From Ktedonobacterales bacterium (GTDB taxonomy: Bacteria > Chloroflexota > Ktedonobacteria > Ktedonobacterales > Ktedonobacteraceae): a DNA stretch of 64,000 bases. Position 1 is the first letter of the stretch, and each line of letters opens with the position of its first letter. The stretch lies in contig DAIDJF010000006.1 of the NCBI GenBank assembly GCA_027451525.1, positions 53,184 to 117,183 of the forward strand, given 5' to 3'. The position numbers and the translations under genes are program-made. Of this stretch, positions 1-8,783 are shown in pieces. Under the pieces are notes generated by a model. It ran no database searches and had not been told where the DNA came from. It saw only the letters and a program-made list of their open reading frames with translations.

Positions 1-1883
1 ATGCGTTGCATCCCATCTCCTGTAGAGTCCATGCCCATTACGCGCCCACGTTTTGTGTTGATATCGCTCATCACGTCACCCATATTGTTTTCTGGTACGA
101 GAATGGTCACGTTCATGACTGGTTCCAGTAACACTGGGTTGGCTAGCGGAATCGCTTCTTGCATACCGAGTGAGGCCGCAATTTCAAATGATTGTGCCGA
201 AGAGTCTACCGGGTGATATTTGCCATCTACCAATGCAACCTTCACGTACACCATGGGGTTGCCGGAGATAAAGCCTTTCTTGAGCGACTCGCGCACACCC
301 TTTTCAACACCTGGTATAAATTGTCCTGGCACAACACCACCTACGATACGGTCCTCAAAAACAAAGGTTTGTTCGCTATCACGTGGAAGTGGCTCGACTT
401 CTAACCAGACATCGCCGAACTGTCCGTGTCCGCCGCTCTGGCGTTTGTGGCGTCCATTGGCACGTGCCTTCTTGCGAATGGTTTCACGGTACGCGATACG
501 CTGGTCGTGAATCTCTAAATCGACGCCGTATTTGCGTTTAATGCTCTCTACCGCAATCTGAATATGCGTTTCACCCATGCCAGAGAGGAGCGTTTCGGCG
601 GTTTCGGGGTCGCGCGATACGCGCAGCGTGCGATCATCTTCAACAAGGTGTGCCAGCGCATTGCTCATCTTATCCAGATCAGCCTGGCTTTTTGGTGTGA
701 CCGCTACCGTATAGCAGGGAGCTGGAAATTTGATGGTCTCTAACGCTTGTGTGACCTCTTTGCTGGCTAGTGTATCGCCCGTATGCGTGTTGGCGAGTTT
801 GGCGACCGCACCAAAATCTCCAGCGGGAATTTCTGTTGCAGGCTCTTGCATTTTCCCACGTGGTGTGAGAAGTTGGCTCATGCGCTCATCAGCTTTCGTG
901 CGCACATTGTGGAGATGCGTATCAGCTTTGAGTGTGCCGCTATATACGCGGAATGTGGAGATCGTACCAACCTGGGCCGCCGCTGTTTTGAAGATAAACA
1001 CAGAGGGTGTGTTACCAAGCGCTTTGGCCTCTTCAGGGGTTGCTTCTGCCGCACTGGGGAGATAGTCCACAATAGCATCGAGCAGTGTTTGTACGCCGAT
1101 ATTTTTGCTTGCAGAGCCGCAAAGGACAGGGATCAGCTGATTGTTGCGCGTGCCTTTCTTGATGACAGTCAAAATTTCTTCGTTGCTCAGTGTCGCGCCG
1201 TCGAGAAATTTCTCCATGATTTCATCGTCGCTTTCGACGGCACTCTCGATTAATTGGTCGCGGTAGTTGCCGATGAGAGCCTGCAGGTCGGCTGGAACGG
1301 CAATCTCTTGTACCTTATTGCCGCCATCAAAGGTATACCCTTTCTGTGTGACGAGATCCACGACGCCCTTAAAACCAGCTTGTTCACCAATCGGAATCTG
1401 GAGAGGGACAACCCTTGAGCCAAATTGTTTGCGTAAAGAGTCTAACGCCTGATTGAAAGAGGTATTTTCACGGTCGAGCTTGTTGACGAGGACTATGCGC
1501 GGGAGGTTCCGTTCATCGGCATATTGCCAGGTGAGTTCGGTGCCGACCTCAACGCCTTTTTCAGCCGTGACGACGACGAGAACGGCATCGGCCACGCGTA
1601 AACCCGCCTTGACTTCACCTACGAAATCGGGGTAGCCGGGGGTATCAATAAAATTGATTTTGTGGTTTCTCCACTCTACCGGCAATACCTTTGCATTCAA
1701 TGACATGCGGCGTTTGAGTTCATCAGGGTCATAGTCAGAGATAGAGGACCCTTCGTCTACTTTGCCTTGTCGAGTCACGGCACCACTGTCGTAGAGGGCT
1801 GCATCGACCAGGGAGGTCTTGCCAGCACCTACGTGCGAGATTAATGCTACGTTGCGAATCTGTTCCGCCCTATAAACTTTCAT
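1..1883 (-). CDS. fusA: EF-G-like translational GTPase (3' end outside window)
   Basis: Reads leftward from ATG at 1883, with a strong ribosome site (GGAGGA at 1895-1900), and runs off the window after about 627 codons. The GTPase domain is complete: P-loop HVGAGKTS near residues 17-24, DTPG at 80-83 and NKLD at 134-137. Downstream are the EF-G domain II and the domain IV/V signatures (for example GGHGQFGDV and MGETHIQIAVE), so this is an EF-G family protein, not IF2 or LepA. The P-loop ending KTSL and the sequence around it resemble the second EF-G paralogue (EF-G2 type) found in many bacteria rather than the str-operon copy, and no ribosomal protein genes adjoin it. That makes a role other than main-line translocation possible, for example ribosome recycling or stress. 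Family assignment is firm; the paralogue assignment is inference. A near-consensus promoter lies 160 bases upstream. Confidence 0.93.
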   Translation of the reverse strand, partial: MKVYRAEQIRNVALISHVGAGKTSLVDAALYDSGAVTRQGKVDEGSSISDYDPDELKRRMSLNAKVLPVEWRNHKINFIDTPGYPDFVGEVKAGLRVADAVLVVVTAEKGVEVGTELTWQYADERNLPRIVLVNKLDRENTSFNQALDSLRKQFGSRVVPLQIPIGEQAGFKGVVDLVTQKGYTFDGGNKVQEIAVPADLQALIGNYRDQLIESAVESDDEIMEKFLDGATLSNEEILTVIKKGTRNNQLIPVLCGSASKNIGVQTLLDAIVDYLPSAAEATPEEAKALGNTPSVFIFKTAAAQVGTISTFRVYSGTLKADTHLHNVRTKADERMSQLLTPRGKMQEPATEIPAGDFGAVAKLANTHTGDTLASKEVTQALETIKFPAPCYTVAVTPKSQADLDKMSNALAHLVEDDRTLRVSRDPETAETLLSGMGETHIQIAVESIKRKYGVDLEIHDQRIAYRETIRKKARANGRHKRQSGGHGQFGDVWLEVEPLPRDSEQTFVFEDRIVGGVVPGQFIPGVEKGVRESLKKGFISGNPMVYVKVALVDGKYHPVDSSAQSFEIAASLGMQEAIPLANPVLLEPVMNVTILVPENNMGDVMSDINTKRGRVMGMDSTGDGMQR

Positions 1884-2292
1884 AGAACCAGTATTCCTCC
1901 TAACTTTCTAGCAAGAGGTCGGTGGCCTATCCAAACTCATCGGGGTCTGCCATAGACCGCCTCACTTGCACACAAGTGGTTGGTTCGGTACAGAAAAAGT
2001 AATCTTGTGCGGGTGCGCTTTTCCGGTGTGATAGGTGTAGTATAACAGGCTTAGCCAACTTGTTCAACCTGAGCGTGTAAAAATCACGTCTCTGTGATCT
2101 CCAATGTTGCTTTAATCTGGCTATTGTATTGTTAGCCCAACTATAGCGTTATCTGATAAACTGTGTTAAGATTCGCGTAGCTGGCAGCACGCTCTGTCCG
2201 CCTTTCGAGGTGAAACATGCGTGAACTGCTGCCCGTTAGCCAGTCGGGGCCATGTCATGGGCCGAGGCAAATGAAGAGAAGAGGTATTACAG
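1884..2292. other. Intergenic region between divergent genes
   Basis: About 410 bases between the EF-G-like gene (leftward) and the oxidoreductase (rightward). It holds the leftward promoter at 2039-2067. I see no convincing rightward promoter, no RNA gene and no open frame with protein-like composition. Confidence 0.5.
2039..2067 (-). promoter_or_regulatory. Promoter of the EF-G-like gene
   Basis: On the minus strand TTGAAC (2062-2067) and TATACT (2039-2044) are separated by exactly 17 bases. This implies a 5' leader of about 150 bases before the ATG at 1883. Confidence 0.7.
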
Positions 2293-3528
2293 GTGGCAAC
2301 GCACGAGAGAAGATATGTTATCATCGGCAATGGTGTCGCTGGCACGACCGCCGCTGAGACGTTACGTAAGAATGATCCCAACTGTCAGATACACATTTTT
2401 ACCAATGAACCATACCCATTGTATAATCGCGTCTCGCTACCGCGTTTCTTGCAAGGCGTGATCGTCGAACAAAAGGTGATGATTCGCGATTTCGCCTGGC
2501 ATGAGCAACGCAATATTCACCTGGTCACGGAGACGCTGGTAACAGAAGTGAATACCGAGGAGCGTGTCGTGACGACGAATAAGGGTGAGCACTTCCCCTA
2601 TGACGCGCTCTTGATTGCCAGCGGTGGCTGGGCCAATGGTTTGCGTGTGCCAGGAGCGCAGGATGCGCCTCATATTTATAACTTTGTGACACTTGATGAT
2701 ACGAAAACTATTATTGAGCAGATGCTGCAATCTCGCACCGCTCTGGCTTATGGTGGGAGTTTTATTGCTTACGAATTATGTGATGGTTTCGCGGTGCGCA
2801 AGCTCAATACGACCTGGTTGATGCGTGGCCCATACTGGCTGCGTAACACGATTGACGCCGATGGCGGTGAGGTCATTGATAATATCGCCAAGAAATTTGG
2901 TGTTGAGGTGATTCATGGCGATGAAGTCGCCGAGGTCGTGCCAAAGAATGGTGTGCCTGCTTATGTAAAGACCAAAAAAGGGCGCGAGATTCAGGCGGAT
3001 ATGATCGGCATTGGTCTGGGCTTGACGCTTAATACCTCGTTTCTGACGAGTACGCCAATTGAGCTGCGCACGGGCGTTCTGGTTAATGAGCGGCTTGAAA
3101 CTAATGTGCCGGGTGTTTATGCGGCTGGTGATGTTGCCGAGTTTTTTGATATTGCGGTTGGACGGCATCACACGATGGGTACCTGGGATAATGCTATGGC
3201 GCATGGGCGCGTTGCTGGCACGAATATGGCGGGTGGACAGCTTGTCTATGATGATGTGCCGACATATACCAGTCCTCTCTTTGACGTAAATATTGCTGTC
3301 ATTGGTACAGCTGAGTCGAATAATGCCGAGCTAACGAGCATCTCACGGCGTGAGCCAGGTGAGAAGGGCAACGAGAATTATCGCAAGTTGTTCTTCCGTG
3401 AAAATAAATTGGTTGGTGCCGTGATGGTTGGCAGTCCAAAGGGGCGTAAAAAATTGGTAGAGGTGGTCAAAAATCAGCAAGTCATCGCGACAGATGCCGA
3501 ACGTGAAGCGTTATTAACCTTGAAATAG
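2293..3528 (+). CDS. FAD/NAD(P)-dependent oxidoreductase (NirB/rubredoxin-reductase-like)
   Basis: 411 residues with a GTG start. The N-terminal Rossmann fold carries GNGVAG (residues 12-17) for FAD binding, and the second FAD signature GVYAAGDVAEFFD sits in the C-terminal half, as in the pyridine-nucleotide-disulfide oxidoreductase class that lacks a redox disulfide (NirB N-terminal domain, rubredoxin and ferredoxin reductases). It should pass electrons from NAD(P)H through FAD to a small redox partner. No partner (rubredoxin, ferredoxin, nitrite reductase) is encoded next to it, so the acceptor is unknown. The central NAD-binding glycine motif is imperfect (AYGGSFIAYE), which weakens a confident NADH assignment. 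Single gene, flanked by an intergenic gap on each side. Confidence 0.85.
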   Translation: MATHERRYVIIGNGVAGTTAAETLRKNDPNCQIHIFTNEPYPLYNRVSLPRFLQGVIVEQKVMIRDFAWHEQRNIHLVTETLVTEVNTEERVVTTNKGEHFPYDALLIASGGWANGLRVPGAQDAPHIYNFVTLDDTKTIIEQMLQSRTALAYGGSFIAYELCDGFAVRKLNTTWLMRGPYWLRNTIDADGGEVIDNIAKKFGVEVIHGDEVAEVVPKNGVPAYVKTKKGREIQADMIGIGLGLTLNTSFLTSTPIELRTGVLVNERLETNVPGVYAAGDVAEFFDIAVGRHHTMGTWDNAMAHGRVAGTNMAGGQLVYDDVPTYTSPLFDVNIAVIGTAESNNAELTSISRREPGEKGNENYRKLFFRENKLVGAVMVGSPKGRKKLVEVVKNQQVIATDAEREALLTLK

Positions 3529-3552
3529 GCATGTGCATGGTCCTATAGACGA

Positions 3553-3645
3553 GGGGAGCGGCTACTACGAATGAGATAGCCAGGATGATGTATGAGGGCA
3601 TATCTCGCAGGTTTCCGCTCCTTTCTGATACCTTGTTACCTGGCT
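3553..3645 (+). other. Possible structured 3' RNA region
   Basis: Three complementary pairs lie just after the oxidoreductase: 3555-3561 with 3615-3621, 3573-3578 with 3601-3606 (nested), and 3578-3584 with 3639-3645 (crossing the first). The crossing pair means a pseudoknot or two alternative folds. It could be a transcript end or a regulatory RNA; each stem is only 6-7 bp. Confidence 0.25.
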
Positions 3646-3668
3646 GATAGGCTCATTTTATAAACATC

Positions 3669-3697
3669 TTGACAAACGCTATTGTATACTCTACCTT
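3669..3697 (+). promoter_or_regulatory. Candidate promoter of the zinc-ribbon gene
   Basis: TTGACA (3669-3674) matches the -35 consensus perfectly. TACCTT 17 bases later is a weak -10. TATACT at 3685-3690 is better but too close. Confidence 0.4.
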
Positions 3698-3712
3698 AGG
3701 CATAAGCGGACT

Positions 3713-3743
3713 ATTAGCAAAATATAACCATTAGCAAAATATA
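3713..3743 (+). repeat. 14-base direct repeat in the 5' leader
   Basis: ATTAGCAAAATATA occurs at 3713-3726 and 3730-3743 (17-base period), directly upstream of the ribosome site of the zinc-ribbon gene. Confidence 0.6.
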
Positions 3744-3759
3744 TAAGAGGGGTGTTGCG

Positions 3760-4959
3760 GTGATTACATGTACACATTGTGGGGCGGATATATTCCTTGA
3801 AAATGCTCGTTTTTGTGCGAAATGTGGAACTCTTGTCACAAAAGTATCTGCTGCCAAGAATCCTGTATCCGATGCAGGCTCTGTTGTTGCACAGTTACCT
3901 TTTCCTGAGCCTACTCTACCTGCTTCTGCATCAGAGCGGGAACTGCGCGTTAAAGTCTGGACAGATGTCAATGTGCAGCAGAAACAAGAACGGGCTGGAT
4001 CGTCAGCATCGGCGCAGGATGTGACACAAATAGATACACACGCCTCGCCTGCGTTGGGGCATATCGATGAGTTGCCAACACGAGAAATACAGGCTCATAC
4101 CCCTCAACCGCCTGTCTCTATGCCAGAGAGGGGGCATATACAGTCTCCACCACCCGCCGCAATTCCTGCGCGCCCGCCACAGTCATCAGTCGCACGTGAT
4201 CGTCAGATCGCAACGGAGCAGCAGCTACCAGATGATATCAGTCACCTCAGCACTACGCCACTTATCTCGTTCCCTGTGGTTCCCTCGACACCACGTCCAC
4301 AGCAGGCCGGGCAGGCAGAAAGTGTTGCTCCCCCACATATGCAAGATGTGATATTGCCCGCTGTTCATTCCACACCGCAAACCCCAAGCGCGCGCCCCTC
4401 TGTACGAGTGCTATCACAGATGGGAATGCGTTCGCGTGTGGTTATTACCTTGATTCTGGTCCTGATTCTCCTGCTCAGTGGTGTTATGGCCTGGGTGGTC
4501 ATTGCACAACCATTGAATGTTGCGCCTGTCACCAATCCGTTGCAAAGTTTTCGGAATACACAATTGGGGGTGGCGTTACGCTATCCCACAGGCTGGCAAG
4601 TTCGCGTCGATCAGAAAAAATCGACGGCGGCTTTTACTGATAGCACACATACCGCTCAGGTTGATCTCCTGGTTACGCCTGCGACTGTCTTAGGTGTGGC
4701 ACATTATTTGCAGGTGCTACCAGCGCAGTTGGGCATGAATGGAGCAAAGGTAGAGGCACCAGTAAATTTTGCGGGTGCTACATGGCAGCAACTAAAGGGC
4801 ACGGTACAGCAAAATGGGGCCAGTTATACGGAAACAGCCCTTGTAACGATGCATGGCACGAAGCTGATAACGCTAGTCCAACTTGCGCCGCAGAGTATCT
4901 ACGCGCAAGAAGAGCAGGTGGTGTTTGCCCCGCTGCGCGCTTCATTTCGCTTCATATAG
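3760..4959 (+). CDS. Zinc-ribbon membrane-anchored protein with PsbP-like C-terminal domain
   Basis: 399 residues, GTG start. Residues 1-25 form a zinc ribbon with C4-x2-C7 and C19-x2-C22. Residues about 60-220 are a low-complexity linker rich in Pro, Gln and Ser. One membrane helix lies at about 227-250, followed by a compact domain (about 262-399) that begins FRNTQLGVALRYPTGWQV, a pattern typical of PsbP/DUF1795-like folds that bind small ligands or partner proteins. The expected layout is zinc ribbon in the cytoplasm and folded domain outside. Proteins of this build are frequent in Chloroflexota and have no established function. Stands alone with its own promoter candidate and a very strong terminator. 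Confidence 0.75.
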   Translation: MITCTHCGADIFLENARFCAKCGTLVTKVSAAKNPVSDAGSVVAQLPFPEPTLPASASERELRVKVWTDVNVQQKQERAGSSASAQDVTQIDTHASPALGHIDELPTREIQAHTPQPPVSMPERGHIQSPPPAAIPARPPQSSVARDRQIATEQQLPDDISHLSTTPLISFPVVPSTPRPQQAGQAESVAPPHMQDVILPAVHSTPQTPSARPSVRVLSQMGMRSRVVITLILVLILLLSGVMAWVVIAQPLNVAPVTNPLQSFRNTQLGVALRYPTGWQVRVDQKKSTAAFTDSTHTAQVDLLVTPATVLGVAHYLQVLPAQLGMNGAKVEAPVNFAGATWQQLKGTVQQNGASYTETALVTMHGTKLITLVQLAPQSIYAQEEQVVFAPLRASFRFI

Positions 4960-4990
4960 TCAATGAGAATGTGAGAAATAAAGAGACGAA

Positions 4991-5040
4991 AAGCAAGCAT
5001 TCCGTGTCACTCAAACAGTGACACGGAATGCTTGCTTTTT
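4991..5040 (+). terminator. Strong intrinsic terminator
   Basis: A perfect 21-bp stem (4991-5011 with 5017-5037) with a 5-base loop, followed by a T run. It ends the zinc-ribbon gene transcript. Confidence 0.92.
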
Positions 5041-5094
5041 GGGGGTTCTAGCAAGGATATTTGGACAATATATGTATGGTTGAATACATCGTTA

Positions 5095-5103
5095 TGATAT
5101 AAT
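5095..5103 (+). promoter_or_regulatory. Extended -10 promoter element
   Basis: TGATATAAT is a perfect extended -10. No good -35 is present 17 bases upstream, as expected for extended -10 promoters. The same nonamer precedes the bc operon and glgA. Confidence 0.55.
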
Positions 5104-5277
5104 GAGGACGGTTTTGTGACTTGTCTTGGCGACTAGATGCAACAGGCAGTAATCATGGTGTCAAAATGTATGACGCACTTGTGTTACCTGTTGTGCGTCT
5201 TTATAGAGCAATCAATCGTAGGTCAAGAGAAAGGAGTGCGCTGAAATCGGGCATTTTAGCGTGAATGGAAGAAGGTT

Positions 5278-5622
5278 ATGGATGATATCCATTTTGAGCG
5301 GCATTTTCGGACGCCTTACTCCGAAGGCTATTATATTATGCAGGGTAGCAGCTTGCAGAGCAATAGCCGTCTAGGAACCATTGACATTCATTTTACAACA
5401 ACAGCAGTGCATGGAACGCTTATCTTGGAGAAAGAACTGGGTGAGGCTGAGCTGACGAAATTAATCGAGCAGATTGACGAGGACCTTGTGTTATCTGCTG
5501 ATATGCCACGCGATGATTTTCTTGTCAGTGTCTATGTCGGAAAAGATATGGGGTTCTATAGCGATGAATATTTTGCGGAAGAGAGTAGCGGTGGGTCCGA
5601 GTATGAGGATGAAGATCGCTAG
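5278..5622 (+). CDS. Small acidic protein of unknown function
   Basis: 114 residues. ATG 5278 is supported by GAAGAAGG just upstream; upstream in-frame starts are closed by a stop. The protein is acidic throughout and ends in an Asp/Glu/Ser-rich tail (EESSGGSEYEDEDR). The middle (LGTIDIHFTTTAVHGTLILE) looks like a beta-hairpin-rich soluble fold. No signal peptide or membrane helix. I do not recognise a family. It has its own promoter element and faces the two-component pair on the other strand, 20 bases away. Confidence 0.65.
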   Translation: MDDIHFERHFRTPYSEGYYIMQGSSLQSNSRLGTIDIHFTTTAVHGTLILEKELGEAELTKLIEQIDEDLVLSADMPRDDFLVSVYVGKDMGFYSDEYFAEESSGGSEYEDEDR

Positions 5623-5642
5623 TCTCTTCTTTTTTTACTAAT

Positions 5643-6293
5643 TTAGTCTTCGAGCAGGCCGCGTCGCATCGCATATTTAACCAGTTCGGCGCGGCTGTGC
5701 AGGTTTAGTTTATCCATGATGTGAGTGCGATGCGTATCAACCGTCTTCGGGCTAATGATGAGGCGTTCAGCGATTTGATTGTTGGTGTAGCCCTCCGCGA
5801 CAAGTTTGAGTATCTCGCGTTCACGTTCCGTTAAACTGCTGTAACTATCCTTCTCTTCTCCAGTACGAACCCGCTGAAGATAATCGCCGACCATGACTGA
5901 TTGTGCCATTGGTGACAGGTAAAATTGCCCACTTTGAATGATATGCAACGCGGAGATGAGGTCAGTGTCGGCTGCCTCTTTCAGCATATAGCCCGAAGCT
6001 CCTGCGCGCAATGCTTGGAAGACATACTCTTCATGCTCATGCATCGTTAAAATGAGCACTTTGATTTCGGGCATGAGTTTTTTGATTTGTCGTGTGGCTT
6101 CAATGCCGTTCATGTCAGGCATTGTGATATCCATGAGGATAATGTCAGGGAGGAGACGTTGCGCCTCTTGAACGGCCTGGCGTCCATCCTGAGCCTCTCC
6201 GACTACTTCCATATCCGGCTGGGCATTCAGCATCATGCGTAGCCCAGCGCGTAGAAGTGTATGGTCATCAACAAGTAGTATCCGTATCTTCAT
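5643..6293 (-). CDS. NarL/FixJ-type response regulator
   Basis: 216 residues. The receiver domain has the acidic pair D9-D10, the phospho-acceptor D55 (IILMDITMPD) and a conserved Lys near 105. A LuxR-type helix-turn-helix fills about 150-210 (LTEREREILKLVAEGYTN, then IAERLIISPKTVDTH). The start at 6293 is chosen because a ribosome site (AGAGGA) sits 6 bases upstream and the product then begins MKIRILLVDDH, as usual for the family; the longer frame back to 6437 overlaps the kinase gene. Transcribed after the kinase gene, 43 bases downstream of it. Its targets are unknown. Confidence 0.92.
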   Translation of the reverse strand: MKIRILLVDDHTLLRAGLRMMLNAQPDMEVVGEAQDGRQAVQEAQRLLPDIILMDITMPDMNGIEATRQIKKLMPEIKVLILTMHEHEEYVFQALRAGASGYMLKEAADTDLISALHIIQSGQFYLSPMAQSVMVGDYLQRVRTGEEKDSYSSLTEREREILKLVAEGYTNNQIAERLIISPKTVDTHRTHIMDKLNLHSRAELVKYAMRRGLLED

Positions 6294-6336
6294 CTTATCC
6301 TCTGTGAATAATGCACGTGATTGTAGGATGTGTGCA

Positions 6337-7461
6337 TTAGGCGACATGTTCTTTTCTCTGTTCGCTGTCTGTCGCATTCGTTGTGTATAACGGGATCCGA
6401 ACGTGAATTGTCGTTCCAACACCTGGTGTAGACTCAATGGTCAATGTACCTGCTAGAAGATGAGCACGTTCATGCATACCCACGAGTCCAAGCCCACGAT
6501 CCTGCCCATGTGTTTTCTGTAACTGGTCGAGATCAAATCCCTGCCCATCGTCGCTAATCGTCGCGTAGACAGCTTCGGCGTCTTCGCGCAGTATGACCGT
6601 TGTACAATGAGCGTGAGAATGCTTGGCAACGTTGGTTAATGCTTCCTGTACTATCCTATAGAGTGCGGTCTCCATTTCGGCGGGTAAGCGTTGTTTGAAG
6701 CCATCAGCCTGAAAATCAACCTCAATCGGGAATTTTTGCTGATACTCTTTGACATACCAGCGTAATGCAGGCAGCAAGCCGAGATCATCAAGTGCGCTAG
6801 GGCGTAAGTCAATACTCAGGTTGCGAATTGCGCGCAAGGTCTGGTGGGCCAGTGTGCGTGTCTCCGTGATGCGTTGGCGACCCTCCTCATTGTTGATCGA
6901 TTCTTCGAGAATCGCGAGGCTGATGAGGAGCGAGGTGAGGACTTGTGATGTTTCATCATGTAATTCGCGCGCGATGCGTTTGCGTTCTTGTTCCTGTGCG
7001 GTAATAATCTGATTGGCGCGTAGACGATTTGCCTCATCAATTGCTTCAAGCATGGTGTTAAATGTGCGAGCCAGCATATCTGCTTGAGCGTCCGTACCAG
7101 TTAAAGGGGCACGCAGGGTACGCTCACCAGCCTGCACACGACTCATGACTTTGCCAAGATCCATGAGAGGACGGAAGGCAATTTGGAGCACGACGAAGTT
7201 CAAAATCACGCTCACCAACCAGCCGACGGCAACAAAAACAACAAGGTAGACGGGTGTGTCTGGCGTGCTGTTAAGCCGCGAGGCGAGAAATGTGCCCCCC
7301 GTTGCTCCCACAAAGATAATAAAACTATTAGCGATCAGCACCTTATAAAACACAGGAATGCTAAGGAGCGAACGCATAAACCTGTTCGCTTCTCTCTGTT
7401 GTGCCGGATGCGGGCTGGTATTGTTTTTGGTAAAAACGTCTTGTGTATGAGAATTGCTCAT
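6337..7461 (-). CDS. Sensor histidine kinase, NarX/DesK (HisKA_3) type
   Basis: 374 residues. Two membrane helices near residues 38-60 and 68-92 enclose almost no outside loop, so the sensor probably reads the membrane or a partner protein. Then a HAMP segment, a HisKA_3 dimerisation helix with phospho-acceptor His in ARELHDETSQV, and an HATPase domain (N-box EALTNVAKHSHA, G boxes DDGQGFDL and GLGLVGMHERA). ATG 7461 is chosen over 7506 because 7506 falls inside the -10 box of a good promoter. Partner of the downstream response regulator. A paralogous pair lies at 56.5-58.3 kb. Signal unknown. Confidence 0.9.
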   Translation of the reverse strand: MSNSHTQDVFTKNNTSPHPAQQREANRFMRSLLSIPVFYKVLIANSFIIFVGATGGTFLASRLNSTPDTPVYLVVFVAVGWLVSVILNFVVLQIAFRPLMDLGKVMSRVQAGERTLRAPLTGTDAQADMLARTFNTMLEAIDEANRLRANQIITAQEQERKRIARELHDETSQVLTSLLISLAILEESINNEEGRQRITETRTLAHQTLRAIRNLSIDLRPSALDDLGLLPALRWYVKEYQQKFPIEVDFQADGFKQRLPAEMETALYRIVQEALTNVAKHSHAHCTTVILREDAEAVYATISDDGQGFDLDQLQKTHGQDRGLGLVGMHERAHLLAGTLTIESTPGVGTTIHVRIPLYTTNATDSEQRKEHVA

Positions 7462-7504
7462 TATGTTGTATCTCAATAGGTATTTTGCTCTTGCGTATAC
7501 TCTC

Positions 7505-7534
7505 ATTGTATCGGCTAGTGGTGAAGACTGTCAA
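7505..7534 (-). promoter_or_regulatory. Promoter of the kinase-regulator operon
   Basis: Minus strand TTGACA (7529-7534), 18-base spacer, TACAAT (7505-7510). It places the transcript start near 7498 and excludes the upstream ATG at 7506. Confidence 0.7.
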
Positions 7535-7857
7535 ACGAGGGTGTAAGTGTGCCCGGGCCGAGAGCGAGAAAGATCAGGCGTGCGAGGAAAAAATCAGGTA
7601 AGTACCTGATGACGCTGGATATGGAGACAAGGTATCTTTAGTAATGATGGGTAAGTATCGGCTTGAGCCTGCCATCGAGCTGAAGTACCAAAATTCCTTT
7701 ACTCTTTTCGTTTGCCGATACAATTCATTATAATTGAGGAAAGAATATAGACGCTTTGTGCGCATGCATCTAGACGGCCAAATAACTAACATAAGAGTAA
7801 TAGCCGGAGTTCTTGTCTGTTGCGTCTGTTAAAGGGGTATCCCTATAAACGCCAGTA

Positions 7858-7866
7858 TGATATAAT
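7858..7866 (+). promoter_or_regulatory. Extended -10 promoter of the bc operon
   Basis: TGATATAAT, a perfect extended -10, about 70 bases before the cytochrome b GTG start. No -35 match. Confidence 0.6.
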
Positions 7867-7943
7867 CGCGACACAGTACAAGAACTTGTGCAAAAGTCTA
7901 TCTTTCCGTTTTGATCACATTATGATCCTTGTGAGGAGGCACA

Positions 7944-8750
7944 GTGAGTTCCACCACTAACAAGAGCATACTCGACGTAGTGACACAGAAGGTGGTTGAG
8001 AGCCCGGTCTGGCGTTCGATTTTCCGCCATGGCTATCCCGACACCCCTCTGAACCAGTCGTTGGTTATGATGGGGAACGTATTTCTGCATCTTCACCCCG
8101 TCAAAGTTAGCCGTCAGGCAATGAAGATCACCTATACCTGGTGTATGGGTGGCATTTCTTTCTTCCTTTTCCTGCTCCTGACCATTACCGGGGTCTTTCT
8201 GATGTTCTATTATGTCCCTGATACTAATGTCGCGTATAGCAACATTCTTCAACTAAGTAGCGCGGTCTCATTCGGACACCTAGTACGCAATATGCATCGT
8301 TGGGCGGCCCACTTGATGGTCGTTTCGGTGACGTTGCATATGATTCGCGTCTTTTATCATGGGGCCTATAAGCCGCCCAGAGAGTTTAACTGGGTGGTTG
8401 GGGTATTGCTCTTCTTCGTTACCCTATTCTTGAGTTTTACTGGCTATTTGCTGCCCTGGGACCAGATTGCGATCTGGGCTATCACGGTCGGTACAAACCT
8501 GGCTCCCTACACTCCATTGCTGGGCGATCCTGTCTACAAGGTGCTCGTCGGCGGCGGTGCTGTTGGTCAGGCAACCTTAATCCGCTTCTATGTCGGTCAC
8601 GTGATCTTACTCCCATTGGCAGGAGCCTTGTTGATGGCTGTTCACTTCTGGCGTATTCGTAAGGACGGCGGCGAAGCTGGCCCACCACCTCCATCGCGCC
8701 GTGAATTGGAAGCCCGTGAGGAGCGTGCATTGGCAGGCACGAACCGATAG
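7944..8750 (+). CDS. qcrB: Cytochrome b, N-terminal (b6-type) subunit
   Basis: 268 residues, GTG start behind GAGGAGG. Core quinol-oxidising subunit of a Rieske/cytochrome b complex, split as in cytochrome b6f and Bacillus-type complexes. Four membrane helices. Heme ligands are H118 and H132 (14 apart) and H219 and H234 (15 apart, the b6 spacing). C67 in the segment WCMGGIS aligns with the cysteine of cytochrome b6 (YCLGGIT) that covalently holds the extra heme ci (cn). That predicts a third heme at the Qi side; this is inference from alignment by eye. Followed by subunit IV, Rieske protein and accessory genes in one direction. Confidence 0.95.
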   Translation: MSSTTNKSILDVVTQKVVESPVWRSIFRHGYPDTPLNQSLVMMGNVFLHLHPVKVSRQAMKITYTWCMGGISFFLFLLLTITGVFLMFYYVPDTNVAYSNILQLSSAVSFGHLVRNMHRWAAHLMVVSVTLHMIRVFYHGAYKPPREFNWVVGVLLFFVTLFLSFTGYLLPWDQIAIWAITVGTNLAPYTPLLGDPVYKVLVGGGAVGQATLIRFYVGHVILLPLAGALLMAVHFWRIRKDGGEAGPPPPSRRELEAREERALAGTNR

Positions 8751-8783
8751 TGACCGTTCATATGCCCAAAAGGGGAATGAAGC

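Larger units (their letters stand above)
4960..5277. other. Intergenic region
   Basis: About 318 bases. Besides the terminator and the extended -10 at 5095-5103 it has a 7-bp hairpin (5172-5178 with 5193-5199) followed by TTTAT, which could act as a weak attenuator in the leader of the next gene. No gene seen. Confidence 0.4.
7462..7943. other. Divergent promoter region
   Basis: About 480 bases between the kinase operon (leftward) and the bc operon (rightward). It contains the two promoters listed at 7505-7534 and 7858-7866. No RNA gene or protein-like frame seen. Confidence 0.5.

Noticed and set aside
783..1253. Rightward 156-codon frame inside the EF-G-like gene
   Set aside because: Opposite-strand shadow; the leftward frame shows EF-G motifs throughout and the rightward one has no ribosome site or protein-like pattern.
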